DNA of 46,651 nt from Candidatus Brocadiia bacterium (GCA_030605345.1 JAUWIN010000006.1:1-46651), one strand, 5' to 3'; shown: positions 33,388 through 41,912, numbered from the stretch's first letter. Numbers and translations: made by a program. Notes: generated by a model not told the origin, from the letters alone.

Positions 33388-34332
33388 TTACTTCGTCAGA
33401 GCCGCCGATAACGCCCTGAGATTCGACCGCATCATCTCGAGATAAGTGCGGTAGCCTTCGACGGCCGGATTGCCGAGCGGGTCTAACCTGCCCACCTCTA
33501 CACCGGTCTGTTCCTTCAGCCAAGTGAGTTTGTCCGCCGCGAAGTGCGGTTCAGCGAAGATAACCTTCAGGTCGTGCTCCCTGATGAATTTCACCACGCG
33601 TTCGAGTGCTTCGCTGCCGAATCCGCTGCTGTGCGACTGGACTATCGCCGCCTGCTCTAACCCGTATCGCGCCGCCAAGTACGTGAACGCCGGGTGGAAA
33701 GACACGAACGCCTTGCCTTTTGTCTTGCCGAGGACCCGCCGGTAATCAGCGTCCAGCCTCTCGAGCTCGGCGGTATATCCCTCGCTGCGTCGTCGATAAC
33801 CTTCGGCGTGCGCGGGGTCAAGTTCGGCCATCGCCTCGGCCACAGCGTCAACGAAACTCTTCATCAGCAGCGGGTCCAGCCACATGTGAGGGGCGCCGGC
33901 GTAGTCGCGGCCGTGTTGTTCGCCGGCGCCGCGGCTGATGTGGCCGTGTTCGACTGTGTCAGCGAACCGGATGGTCTTGACCGAAGTGCCGCTGGCCTTC
34001 GCACTTTCCTCCGCCCACGCGTCCATCCCCAGCCCGACAACCAGCAGCAGCCTGCTCCCGGCCAGTTGCTCCGCCTGACGCGGCCGCGGCTCGAAGCCGT
34101 GGGGCGAAATGCCCGGCGGCAGAAGCGTGACCACCGCGACGTCGTCGCCGCCGATCTGCCTGGCGACATCCGCCAGCGGGAAGATGCTCGCCGCCACCTT
34201 GAGCCTTCCGCCGACCTGCCCGCCAGCATCGCCCCCGCCGCAGCCGCCGACCTCAAACATCACCACCAAGGCCAAAGCGACAAGTCCTGCGGCGACCATA
34301 AAACTCTTGAACACCGGAGCCAGTGTTTTCAC
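33388..34332 (-). CDS. znuA: Metal ABC transporter substrate-binding lipoprotein, ZnuA/TroA type
   Basis: A 314-residue periplasmic lipoprotein. The signal peptide ends in a lipobox-like VGGC followed by a Gly-rich linker. The metal-site residues of cluster A-I proteins are visible: His in GISPHGFEPRP, His in PHMWLDPL, His in VSFHPAFTYLA, and Asp in GRLDPLGNP. There is no long histidine-rich loop of the kind zinc-specific ZnuA often has, so manganese or zinc are both possible. GTG 34332 has AGGTG seven bases upstream. A promoter lies at 34383-34411. No Zur or MntR box could be recognised. Confidence 0.92.
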   Translation of the reverse strand: MKTLAPVFKSFMVAAGLVALALVVMFEVGGCGGGDAGGQVGGRLKVAASIFPLADVARQIGGDDVAVVTLLPPGISPHGFEPRPRQAEQLAGSRLLLVVGLGMDAWAEESAKASGTSVKTIRFADTVEHGHISRGAGEQHGRDYAGAPHMWLDPLLMKSFVDAVAEAMAELDPAHAEGYRRRSEGYTAELERLDADYRRVLGKTKGKAFVSFHPAFTYLAARYGLEQAAIVQSHSSGFGSEALERVVKFIREHDLKVIFAEPHFAADKLTWLKEQTGVEVGRLDPLGNPAVEGYRTYLEMMRSNLRALSAALTK

Positions 34333-34382
34333 TGTCTGTCACCTGTGCTGAACGCTCATTGATGACGGACCTTCAATCTCAA

Positions 34383-34411
34383 ATCATAACCGGACCTCGC
34401 CCCCCAGGCAA
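34383..34411 (-). promoter_or_regulatory. Sigma-70 promoter of the znuACB operon
   Basis: Read leftward: -35 TTGCCT, 17-bp spacer, -10 TATGAT. Transcription would start near 34376, about 45 bases upstream of the GTG. Confidence 0.6.
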
Positions 34412-34428
34412 CCGTCTCGCTGCGAAAA

Positions 34429-34446
34429 CTCGCAGCCCCAGACCAC
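34429..34446. promoter_or_regulatory. Perfect inverted repeat between divergent promoters
   Basis: GCTGCGA-AAAC-TCGCAGC, a 7-bp stem, located 17 bp upstream of the znu -35 and 15 bp upstream of the miaA -35. It is well placed for a regulator of either gene; no known metal-regulator consensus is matched. Confidence 0.35.
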
Positions 34447-34461
34447 ACCCGAAAGACCAAC

Positions 34462-34489
34462 TTGACAGCTTGCACTTGCCCGGTACACT
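34462..34489 (+). promoter_or_regulatory. Sigma-70 promoter of miaA
   Basis: -35 TTGACA (34462-34467), 16-bp spacer, -10 TACACT (34484-34489). It leaves a leader of about 130 bases before the miaA ATG. Confidence 0.6.
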
Positions 34490-34624
34490 CAGCGGAGTAT
34501 CTTGGCTGCTACGGGTATCATCGAAACACCTCGCCAAAGATCGACAGGGCTGGCGATGGCCAGGGGCCGCTCTGGCCTGTTGAACGTTGGCCTCGACGAA
34601 ACAAGAGAACTTCGGCCGTAACTC

Positions 34625-35560
34625 ATGCCAGAGACGCGGGTATTATTCCTCATCGGGCAGACCGGCACGGGCAAGTCGGCCGTCGCCGCGATTCTGGCCG
34701 CGAAAATCGGCGCTGAGATCATCTCGCTCGACTCGATGAAGATTTACCGCGGTATGGACATCATCACCGCCAAGCCACCCGCCGAGCGCAGGCGAAAGGT
34801 GCCGCATCACATGATGGACATCGCCGAGCCCCACGAGCACTTCGACACCGCACTTTACGTCAAGGATGCCGAAAGGGCTGTGAGTCAAGTCACATCGCGG
34901 GGAGCGGCGCCGCTCTTCGTCGGCGGGACAGCACTTTACCTCAAGGCACTCACCGAGGGCATCTTCGAAGGGCCGGCCGCGGCCCCCGAGTTCCGTGCGA
35001 AATTGCGGCGCCAGGCCAGCGAACTCGGCACCCTCCACCTGCACCAGCGCCTCGAAAAACTCGACCCTGTCGCCGCCCGAAAAATACACTCCAGCGACCT
35101 CAGGCGCATCGAGCGCGCACTCGAAGTGTACGAAAAAACTGGCAAGCCCATTTCTCAATTGCAAAAGCAATTCGCCCGCCCGAGCGAAAAACATGACACG
35201 GTAATCATGGGGCTGCGTCGTGAGAAAACAGACCTTCGCCAGCGGATCGACCGGCGTGTCGATAGCATGATGGCGAAGGGCCTGCTGGAGGAGGTCCGGC
35301 GGCTCGGCTCCAGCCCGAGGCCGCCCGGCAAGGAGGCGTCGCAGGCGTTGGGCTACAAGGAACTGCTCGCATACCTGAGGGGCGAGGGCACCCTCACAGA
35401 AGCCGTAGAGCTGGTCAAGCTGCACACCAGGCAGTTTGCCAAAGCACAAATGACATGGTTCAAGCGGCTGGAGGGGGTCGAGTGGTTTGACGTGGCCGCC
35501 GATGAGGCCGCAGACCAAGTTGCCGAACGCCTTGCCGCGTACGCGGCGAAGCAGGTATGA
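34625..35560 (+). CDS. miaA: tRNA dimethylallyltransferase MiaA
   Basis: A 311-residue enzyme that puts a dimethylallyl group on A37 of tRNAs reading UNN codons. The P-loop is GQTGTGKS (11-18), followed by ISLDSMKIYRGMDIITAKP, HHMMDIAEPHEHFDTALYV, FVGGTALYLKALTEGIF, SSDLRRIERALEVYEKTGKP and the C-terminal KLHTRQFAKAQMTWFKRL, all conserved. Length is normal. It converges with the HEAT-repeat gene with a hairpin in between. Confidence 0.96.
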   Translation: MPETRVLFLIGQTGTGKSAVAAILAAKIGAEIISLDSMKIYRGMDIITAKPPAERRRKVPHHMMDIAEPHEHFDTALYVKDAERAVSQVTSRGAAPLFVGGTALYLKALTEGIFEGPAAAPEFRAKLRRQASELGTLHLHQRLEKLDPVAARKIHSSDLRRIERALEVYEKTGKPISQLQKQFARPSEKHDTVIMGLRREKTDLRQRIDRRVDSMMAKGLLEEVRRLGSSPRPPGKEASQALGYKELLAYLRGEGTLTEAVELVKLHTRQFAKAQMTWFKRLEGVEWFDVAADEAADQVAERLAAYAAKQV

Positions 35561-35583
35561 GACGTTCCCCGCTCGTAGGAAGA

Positions 35584-35599
35584 CCGCCGCTTACGGCGG
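35584..35599. terminator. Bidirectional hairpin between miaA and HEAT gene
   Basis: CCGCCG-CTTA-CGGCGG stem-loop at the junction of two convergent genes; its right arm includes the last HEAT-gene codons. No T-run is seen. Confidence 0.4.
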
Positions 35600-38266
35600 C
35601 GGAACTTCCGTCCCGGCGCTTTCCTGCCAGTTGATGAGTTTTTCCAGTTCGGCGGGCGGCACCGAGGCGCCGGCGAGCTGCTCCGCCGCAAGCCGCCGAA
35701 GATTCCTGTCGCCGCTCTGGTGTATCTTCTTGACCAAGTCAACGACTTCGGGCGGGGGCTCTTCGCTCGGGGTGATGATGTTGCCGATCGCACCCATGCA
35801 CGCAGACCGCTCGGCCACCGAACGGCCCTTATCGAGGCAGATGTCGATGAGCCTGGGTATAAGGGCTCTCACCTTTGCCTTGCCCAGTGCGGTGATGGCG
35901 CTGACGCGGACCCTGGAGTCGTCGCTGTCGAGGGCAGCGACGAGGGAGGCGTTTATTTCGACCAGGAATCGGGAGAAGGGCGAGCCGGTCCCGGGGATGG
36001 CGTCGAGCGCGATTGCACCAGTCCGCGCATACTGGGCTGCCAGGTTGGCTCGTTCGCTCAACGCGCGCCGGCCGACCATCACGTCGAGGATTTCGGCCTC
36101 GATGTTCTCGCGTTCGTCCTTCAGTGAAATAACCGAGGCGACCTTGCCTTTGTACGCGTTTTCCGCCGCTGCGGTACTCTCTGCGGTTGTAAAGACCATA
36201 ACGGGTACAGCCGCCGCCACCGGGTCTTTTTGCATGGCCTCGAACGCCTCGGGCATGGTGTTGTGGACGATAATCAGGTCCTTTGGCGGCAGGACCCGTG
36301 CAGCTGAGAGCGCCGTCTTGGTCGAGCCAGCCGCGTAAGCCATGTGGCCGGCGCTTCGGATAATTTCCCGAAGCAGATTGGCGCTCTGGTCATCTGCGCT
36401 GACGACGAGCACGGTGAATACGCCTTCCTCAGTAATAGCCTGGCCCAGTATCTCGACGACGGCCTTTGCGGCTGCGAAATCGTGCCGGGGGTTGATCCGA
36501 GCCAGTGCGGCAGCGGCGCCGTAGCGGACACCTTTATCCGAACTTTCGAGCGCCCTGAACAGGGGATTTGCTTCGCCGGCGGCGCGGCGTCCGAGCTGTT
36601 CTTCCCTCTTTTCCGCCTCCTCCGCCGCCTCTTCGGCCTTTCTGCGCATCAGGCGCCTGCGGGCGGTCGCAATGAGGTAATTCAGGGTCTCGCGTTCAGC
36701 CGGTGGAGCTTCCTTCAGCGTGGGCGGTTCCTGGGCAGCCGCCTTGACCCGCTCGGCCTCCGCCTCGAACCTTTCACCGAACAGAGTCCCCGGGGCGATC
36801 CCGACCGGCCTCGGACCGACCGCTGCAGCGCCGAGCTTCTCCGCAACCTCTTTCGGCGCTTCGGCGGCGGCGCCGGGCCGCCTGGCTTCCAATACAGGCC
36901 CCACGTCCACCACAACCGGCTGGACCGGCTTAAGAAGGACGGGCGGATCCGGATACGTGTTGAGTTCAGGGCTTGCCAGCGCCGAGAGGTCGTCAATGAT
37001 TGCAGCAGCTGTCTCGGGCTGGTTGTCGTGGAGTTGGAGGCTTAGCGCCCTGTAAAAGTGTTTCTCTCCGGCTGACCTCAGGATGAGAAGCACGCCGCGG
37101 CACTTCGCCAGTCGCGCCCGCAACTGCCGTTCCTCCAGTTCGGTAAGCTCCTTGTCGGGGTTCGTCTGGCTGAGCTTCAGGCGGCGGCTGATCAAAAGCA
37201 CCTCCTGATGATAGACGCTTATGAGGAACGGGGGCACAGGCTCGTAATCCGGATTTGAGAGCAACGCATCGGTGGCGATGCTTCTCGCCATGCTGAGGTA
37301 ATATAGAAGGCCCGGCACCAATTGCATCACCAGGCGGCCCTCTTCATTCGACCAGTTCCACACCATGTGACCGTATTTCCCCGGCCGCCGAATGGAGGGG
37401 TCTCGATAATAGTAAAGCCTTGCGTGCCTGAGCAGCGCGACGTGCGGCGGCTCGTCGGGCCCCTCTGCATATTGGCGAATCCGGGCAAGCGCGCCGTCCG
37501 CCACAATGCGGACGGACTCCACCGGGTCGATTTTCGCGGCCCTGACGAGGTATGGGGCAGCCCTGGGGTCGCCGATCCGTCCCAGGATGAAACAGATGTC
37601 CTCGCGCAGTGGCGCGGAATCCGACCGGAGGGCGCTGCACAGCGGCAGCACCGCCTCTTCGCCGATGCGGATGAGCGCGATGCTGGCGCGGACGTGGTAC
37701 TCCGCGTAGTCGGCGGCGTCGGTGTCCAGCAGCCGGTCGACCAGCGGAGGTACCGCGTAGCACCCGGCCCGAACCAGCTCGACGTACACCCTGGCCCGCT
37801 GCTCGAAGGGGCCGGCGAGCTGCTGGATGAGTTTTTCAATGCTGTCCTTGTCCGTGAGCCTGTGTTTCTCCGCCTCTGCCGCCAGCTCCAGCAGTTCCTG
37901 CACGTCGGCGCGCATCTGGCTGGGGCCTTTCCGCATGGCCTGAAGGTAGAACCTCACCTTCGCCAGGTCGCGCAGCTCGAGAGCATCAGCGGAACTGGGG
38001 TTCAACTCGAGGACTTTTTCAAGCGCCTTTGCTGCGCTGTCATACTCGGCGTTCCTGAACGCGTCGACCGCCTTGATGAAGTGCTTTCGCATGGCCGCGC
38101 TCTTGTCCTTGTCGGCCTCGCGCGCGCCGGCGGCCAAGCCGGTGGTCTTTTCGCGTTCCACGAACCCGCCGAGATTGTCGGCCCCGCGCGCGCCGGCGGC
38201 CAAGCCGAGCACCACGACGCACCCAACGACCGGTATGGCACACTTGCGAAGGACTGTGCTCTTCAC
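35591..38266 (-). CDS. Exported TPR/HEAT-repeat protein with a receiver-like domain
   Basis: An 891-residue protein. A signal peptide (basic start, VVGCVVVLGLAAGARG) suggests export. Residues ~55-100 look like a TPR (FIKAVDAFRNAEYDSAAKAL), and HEAT/PBS-type repeats fill ~150-290 and ~770-880 (EYHVRASIALIRIGEEAVLP, DSRVRVSAITALGKAK). The middle (~450-590) is Ala/Glu/Pro-rich with a coiled coil (RRKAEEAAEEAEKREEQ). Residues ~620-735 read like a response-regulator receiver (FTVLVVSADDQSANLLREII, VPVMVFTTAE), but the phosphorylated Asp is His668 in DLIIVHNTMP, so it should not be phosphorylated. GTG 38266 has GGAGG seven bases upstream. Third gene after FHA and lysA, 14 bp from lysA. Probably a scaffold; function unknown. 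Confidence 0.85.
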   Translation of the reverse strand: MKSTVLRKCAIPVVGCVVVLGLAAGARGADNLGGFVEREKTTGLAAGAREADKDKSAAMRKHFIKAVDAFRNAEYDSAAKALEKVLELNPSSADALELRDLAKVRFYLQAMRKGPSQMRADVQELLELAAEAEKHRLTDKDSIEKLIQQLAGPFEQRARVYVELVRAGCYAVPPLVDRLLDTDAADYAEYHVRASIALIRIGEEAVLPLCSALRSDSAPLREDICFILGRIGDPRAAPYLVRAAKIDPVESVRIVADGALARIRQYAEGPDEPPHVALLRHARLYYYRDPSIRRPGKYGHMVWNWSNEEGRLVMQLVPGLLYYLSMARSIATDALLSNPDYEPVPPFLISVYHQEVLLISRRLKLSQTNPDKELTELEERQLRARLAKCRGVLLILRSAGEKHFYRALSLQLHDNQPETAAAIIDDLSALASPELNTYPDPPVLLKPVQPVVVDVGPVLEARRPGAAAEAPKEVAEKLGAAAVGPRPVGIAPGTLFGERFEAEAERVKAAAQEPPTLKEAPPAERETLNYLIATARRRLMRRKAEEAAEEAEKREEQLGRRAAGEANPLFRALESSDKGVRYGAAAALARINPRHDFAAAKAVVEILGQAITEEGVFTVLVVSADDQSANLLREIIRSAGHMAYAAGSTKTALSAARVLPPKDLIIVHNTMPEAFEAMQKDPVAAAVPVMVFTTAESTAAAENAYKGKVASVISLKDERENIEAEILDVMVGRRALSERANLAAQYARTGAIALDAIPGTGSPFSRFLVEINASLVAALDSDDSRVRVSAITALGKAKVRALIPRLIDICLDKGRSVAERSACMGAIGNIITPSEEPPPEVVDLVKKIHQSGDRNLRRLAAEQLAGASVPPAELEKLINWQESAGTEVPPP
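38109..38207. repeat. 33-bp direct repeat within the HEAT gene N-terminus
   Basis: 38109-38141 and 38175-38207 match at 32 of 33 positions, 66 bp (22 codons) apart. They encode GLAAGARGAD (end of the signal peptide) and GLAAGAREAD, so the signal-peptide end and cleavage zone have been duplicated in frame. Confidence 0.85.
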
Positions 38267-38280
38267 TAGTTTCCCTCCAG

Positions 38281-39561
38281 TCAGAAACGTTCGTCGGCAA
38301 CCATCTGTTCGTGTGATTCTCGCGGGCGGATGAGCCGGGCGGAGCCGCCACTAATCATAACCTCGCACGCTCTGGGGCGTGAGTTGTAATTTGAACTCAT
38401 GCTGTAGCCGTAGGCGCCGGCCGAGAAAACGGCGAGCAGGTCGTCCTGCCTGACAGGCGGCAGCGGCCGGTCCTTTGCGAAGAAATCGGCGCTCTCGCAG
38501 ACAGGCCCGGCGATGTCGACGACCACGCGTCCACCGGTTTTCGCGTCCAGCGCCTCCGCTCCATACGGGACCGGCTCGGCCGAACTGACGGGCCACACAC
38601 GGTGATAAGAGTCGTACAGCGCCGGCCGGATGAGGTCGTTCATCCCGGCGTCGCATATGACAAACTTCTTCTCGCCGGTCTCCTTGACGTACTGTACACG
38701 AGTGACCAGGACAGCGGCGTTACCAACGATGCAGCGGCCCGGTTCCAGGATGGCGCGGCATCCGCTCCGCTTGACGGCGGGGATTATAGCCTGGGCGAAA
38801 TCCGCCAGGTCTGCCGTTTCCCCACCCTTGTATTCGATCCCGTAGCCTCCGCCCACGTCGAGCCACTCAATCTGGGCGCCTTGCTCGCGGCAGGATTCGA
38901 GGAAATCAAGCATCAGGTCCAAGGCACGGCGGTAGGGCTCGGGCGAGTTTATGGGTGAGCCGAGATGAACGTGCAGCCCCACGAGATGCACCAGCGGCAT
39001 ATCTTTTATGCGTTGGACGAGGCCAGCAGCGGCGTCGAAGCCGATCCCAAACTTGGTCCACTTCTTGCCGGTGGTGGTATATTTGTGCGTGTGTGGGTCA
39101 ACGTCGGGGTTCAGCCGCAGCGCCAAGTCGGCCCGGGTGCCCAGGTTGGACGCAATGGCGCTAATCCGGTCCAGCTCTGCCCCGGATTCCACGTTGAACA
39201 TCAGGATGCCGCTGTTCAGGGCATATTCAATTTCTGAGCGGGTCTTGCCGACCCCGGCGTAACAGATTTTCTTGGGGTCTGCGCCGGCCTTCAGGGCGCG
39301 GAAGAGCTCCCCGCCGGAGACGATGTCGAACCCCGCCCCCTCTTCCCGCAGAATCTTGCAGACGGCAAGGCTGTAGTTAGCCTTCAGGGCATAACAGATG
39401 AGCGGGTTGACCTCGGCGAAAGCGTCGCTGAAAGCACGAAAGTTGTCACGGATGGCGTGCTCACTATATATGTAGATCGGCGTGCCGTATTGCTGTGACA
39501 CCTCGGCGATGCTCACGCCGTCGCAAAACAGCAGACCGTCCTGGTAGGCGAAATGTTCCAC
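38281..39561 (-). CDS. lysA: Diaminopimelate decarboxylase LysA
   Basis: A 426-residue PLP enzyme that makes L-lysine from meso-diaminopimelate. The PLP lysine is K60 in YALKANY; the family signatures GFDIVSGGEL, GLHVHLGSPI, WLDVGGGYGI, EPGRCIVGNA and GPVCESADFF (CESxD active-site motif) are all present, as is YGYSMSSNYNSRPR at the end. GTG 39561 is chosen: GGAG lies five bases upstream and the start is one base after the FHA stop, so the two are coupled. Upstream in-frame starts would run into the FHA gene. Confidence 0.95.
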   Translation of the reverse strand: MEHFAYQDGLLFCDGVSIAEVSQQYGTPIYIYSEHAIRDNFRAFSDAFAEVNPLICYALKANYSLAVCKILREEGAGFDIVSGGELFRALKAGADPKKICYAGVGKTRSEIEYALNSGILMFNVESGAELDRISAIASNLGTRADLALRLNPDVDPHTHKYTTTGKKWTKFGIGFDAAAGLVQRIKDMPLVHLVGLHVHLGSPINSPEPYRRALDLMLDFLESCREQGAQIEWLDVGGGYGIEYKGGETADLADFAQAIIPAVKRSGCRAILEPGRCIVGNAAVLVTRVQYVKETGEKKFVICDAGMNDLIRPALYDSYHRVWPVSSAEPVPYGAEALDAKTGGRVVVDIAGPVCESADFFAKDRPLPPVRQDDLLAVFSAGAYGYSMSSNYNSRPRACEVMISGGSARLIRPRESHEQMVADERF

Positions 39562-39562
39562 T

Positions 39563-39934
39563 CTATCTCCATTCCAGCCGGAAAGTCTCGCCACCACCGA
39601 GCTGGACCTGGTGAGCTGTTTCCTTAACATCGGTTATCAGCCGCCGGTCGATGCGTTTCCCGTCCACATAGGTACCGTTGGAACTCAAATCTTCCAACTC
39701 GATGCTATTCGCATCGTGGCAGGTGACCTTTAGGTGTTTGCGGGATACCGTTTTCGAGGTCTCTTCCGGGGTCTGGCCCGCATCCTCCAGTGCCTCCCAG
39801 CGTTTACAGTTCCGGAGGGAGATGGCGCAAGACCTGCTCCGGCCGACCAGCAAAGACTTACCGTACTCCAGAGGAAATGTTTCCCCCTCGACCAAACCGG
39901 CTATACCAACCAGAACGGGGCCTTCGGCAGTCAT
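39563..39934 (-). CDS. FHA-domain protein
   Basis: A 123-residue single FHA domain, which binds phosphothreonine peptides. The core motifs are in order: LLVGRSRSCAISL, VSRKHLKV (SRxH) and LSSNGTYVDGKRI (SSNGT). There is no other domain. ATG 39934 is used as GGAG lies six bases upstream; an ATG two codons earlier abuts the Shine-Dalgarno and is less likely. It heads the FHA-lysA-HEAT operon from the promoter at 40014-40042. Confidence 0.9.
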   Translation of the reverse strand: MTAEGPVLVGIAGLVEGETFPLEYGKSLLVGRSRSCAISLRNCKRWEALEDAGQTPEETSKTVSRKHLKVTCHDANSIELEDLSSNGTYVDGKRIDRRLITDVKETAHQVQLGGGETFRLEWR

Positions 39935-40013
39935 TGCCATCTCCTTTCCGCCGCGGGAGCTGGTAAGCCCTAAGCGGCAACGCTGACACACACACTGTCG
40001 GCGCCACGGCTGA

Positions 40014-40042
40014 ATGTTAGTCAAAGGCGGCGTCTAATTCAA
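40014..40042 (-). promoter_or_regulatory. Sigma-70 promoter of the FHA-lysA-HEAT operon
   Basis: Read leftward: -35 TTGAAT, 17-bp spacer, -10 TAACAT, the same -10 as the proS promoter. About 70 bases of leader. Confidence 0.5.
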
Positions 40043-40168
40043 GAAAATTGTGAAGGAGGAAGATATCCGGAAAAGTAGGTTCGGATCACCTGGTAGAAAT
40101 ACTCGAACAAGGAAAGAGGTCGAAGGGCACACGGGGGCAGGAGCGTCCAGATTCGTTCGCACCAGCGC

Positions 40169-41113
40169 TCACCAATCGCTCACCAACGAAATCGGCACCA
40201 CCCGCTTCACCGGCGCGGGCCGCTTCTGCTTGAGCACGCGGTCGAGGCACGCGCGCGCCTCTGCCGCCGAAGCGCCGGAGCGAAGGAAGACCTTGATAAG
40301 TATGGCGGGCTCCCCGTCAACGTGATACACGGCCGCGGGAACGCTTACGCTTCTGATTCGGGCGACGTCCTTGATCTTTACCTTGGCCCGGCCGAGTTTT
40401 TTCAGGACAATGTCCCCCACGTCGCCCTCTTCGGCCGGGTTCTGGCCGACTATGACGCGGGTGCATTCGTCAATCAGGACGATATTGTTTCGGATGGCCT
40501 CTGTTATATCCGATACGCTTACTCCGTATTTCCCGGCGAGAGCTGGGTCCACGTCGACGCGGATTTCCTGCTCCGGGCTGCCCGGAACTTCGTACCTCAC
40601 CACGCTCGGCAGCTGCATCAGCCTCCGCGCGAACTGGCGGGCTGCACCGTAGTGCTCCGTTTTCACCTTCGGCGCGTTCAGGACGAGTGCCACCACGAGG
40701 TCGGGCCGGCGGTGGAGGTCCGACGGATAGACGGCAGCGCCAGCTCCTTCCGGCAGGTTGGTCTCCAGGCGCTTGATTGCCGCGTCGGCCTGAAACGCGA
40801 TCCGACGGCTGTCGACGGTGCTGTCGTGCTGGAGCAGTATCGAGCACCCTGTCTTGTCGCAGCGGGTGATGAGCCGCGAGACACCCTCGATTTTGGCAAG
40901 TTCGGCCTCGATGGGTTCGGCAAGCAGCTCAGCGCAGTCTGAAGTTGTAGCCCCGCTCCACCAGGCCCGCACGGTTACGCCCCGGAGCTCCCTTTGGCGT
41001 TCTCTAGCCGTCCTGGGGGCGCAGGAGACGCACAGGAAGAGGGCGGCCGAGATAATCGCGGCGCGGCGTGCGGCGCCGGGCCGTGTCTCATGGTTTTCGC
41101 GCTGCTTTGACAA
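40169..41113 (-). CDS. Stand-alone RND-porter-domain lipoprotein
   Basis: A 314-residue protein resembling only the first periplasmic (porter) half of an AcrB/CzcA-type RND pump. VTVRAWWSGATTSDCAELLA and PIEAELAKIEGVSRL match the first porter subdomain; VVRYEVPGSPEQEIRVDVDP, AGKYGVSVSDITEAIRNNIV and IKDVARIRSVSVPAA match the next. The twelve RND membrane spans are absent. The N-terminus has a basic stretch, a hydrophobic AAIISAALFLCVSC and a Cys, so it is likely lipid-anchored, though the lipobox (-3 Cys) is not ideal. The start is uncertain: TTG 41113 fits best, overlapping the REC-PilZ stop by 26 bp; a longer in-frame start at 41173 overlaps more. It follows REC-PilZ as the second gene. Confidence 0.7.
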   Translation of the reverse strand: MSKQRENHETRPGAARRAAIISAALFLCVSCAPRTARERQRELRGVTVRAWWSGATTSDCAELLAEPIEAELAKIEGVSRLITRCDKTGCSILLQHDSTVDSRRIAFQADAAIKRLETNLPEGAGAAVYPSDLHRRPDLVVALVLNAPKVKTEHYGAARQFARRLMQLPSVVRYEVPGSPEQEIRVDVDPALAGKYGVSVSDITEAIRNNIVLIDECTRVIVGQNPAEEGDVGDIVLKKLGRAKVKIKDVARIRSVSVPAAVYHVDGEPAILIKVFLRSGASAAEARACLDRVLKQKRPAPVKRVVPISLVSDW

Positions 41114-41798
41114 GAAAAGACTCGATGGCTTTTCGGGTCTCCGGCGTGGTGTCTTTGAAGGAAACGTAGGCACACCAGTTGCCAGCCCTTCTCATCTCGA
41201 CATCTTCGACCACACCGGCAAACTTCATCGTTCCAGTAGGCGGTGGGAACAGGATTTCGGACTTCACCACGGCCTTTACCTTCAGAGATTTTTCGGTGTT
41301 CAGGTCCATGTCGGTGAGGCCCATCCGCTCGGAAAAGCCCACCCTCGACCGGGCGAGAAATCCAGCGGCCTTGTAACGGACTTGGAGCGGATGCTCGAGC
41401 CGCACGATCGGCCCGTTGAGTTTTTCATGCTGCTCGGCCGCTATGGCGAACATGAGCTTCTCCACAACCCGGGGCAGGTGGAAAGGCCGCTTGACAGCGG
41501 CGACGACGCCGTGCGCATACGCGGCCATCAGGAGATGAGTCGAACGCACCTCGTAAGACCCCACCGTTTTCACCGAGTGGTTCTTCTTGCGAAGCGCCTC
41601 CAGCGCCGCTGCCGCGCCCATCTTCCCCGACACAAGGCGAAGCACTATGATGTCCGGCCGGACCTGATCGCACTCCTCCACGGCCTCAGCGTTGGTGGAA
41701 CTGCAATGGCAGACTTCAAACTCAGAACCTTTGATGGCGGCAACAAACTCATCGCGGGCATCCTTGTCAGGCTCCACCAGCAGTACTTTTGCTGCCAT
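41088..41798 (-). CDS. Receiver-PilZ-like protein with altered phosphoacceptor
   Basis: A 236-residue cytoplasmic protein. Residues 1-120 form a receiver domain: KVLLVEPDKDARDEFV with acidic residues E9 and D11, DIIVLRLV where the phosphoacceptor Asp is replaced by Arg54, and AAVKRPFHL with the conserved lysine. Without Asp, normal phosphorylation is not expected. Residues ~130-235 look like a PilZ beta-barrel (PIVRLEHPLQVRYKAAGFLA, MKFAGVVEDVEMRRAGNW), although a clear RxxxR c-di-GMP motif is not evident. The promoter at 41884-41912 serves it and the lipoprotein downstream. It may link a signal to the envelope, but no input is known. Confidence 0.72.
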   Translation of the reverse strand: MAAKVLLVEPDKDARDEFVAAIKGSEFEVCHCSSTNAEAVEECDQVRPDIIVLRLVSGKMGAAAALEALRKKNHSVKTVGSYEVRSTHLLMAAYAHGVVAAVKRPFHLPRVVEKLMFAIAAEQHEKLNGPIVRLEHPLQVRYKAAGFLARSRVGFSERMGLTDMDLNTEKSLKVKAVVKSEILFPPPTGTMKFAGVVEDVEMRRAGNWCAYVSFKDTTPETRKAIESFLVKAARKP

Positions 41799-41883
41799 GT
41801 TTCGCTCTTTCCCCCCATACCCTCTGGACCACGCGCCCTGTCATGTTTGGCACTTGCTCACCGGGCTGAACATCAACACCATT

Positions 41884-41912
41884 ATCTTACCAAGCTAAAA
41901 GGCGAATTTCAA
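41884..41912 (-). promoter_or_regulatory. Sigma-70 promoter of REC-PilZ and the RND lipoprotein
   Basis: Read leftward: -35 TTGAAA, 17-bp spacer, -10 TAAGAT. Divergent from the ABC ATPase promoter about 60 bp away. Confidence 0.5.
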
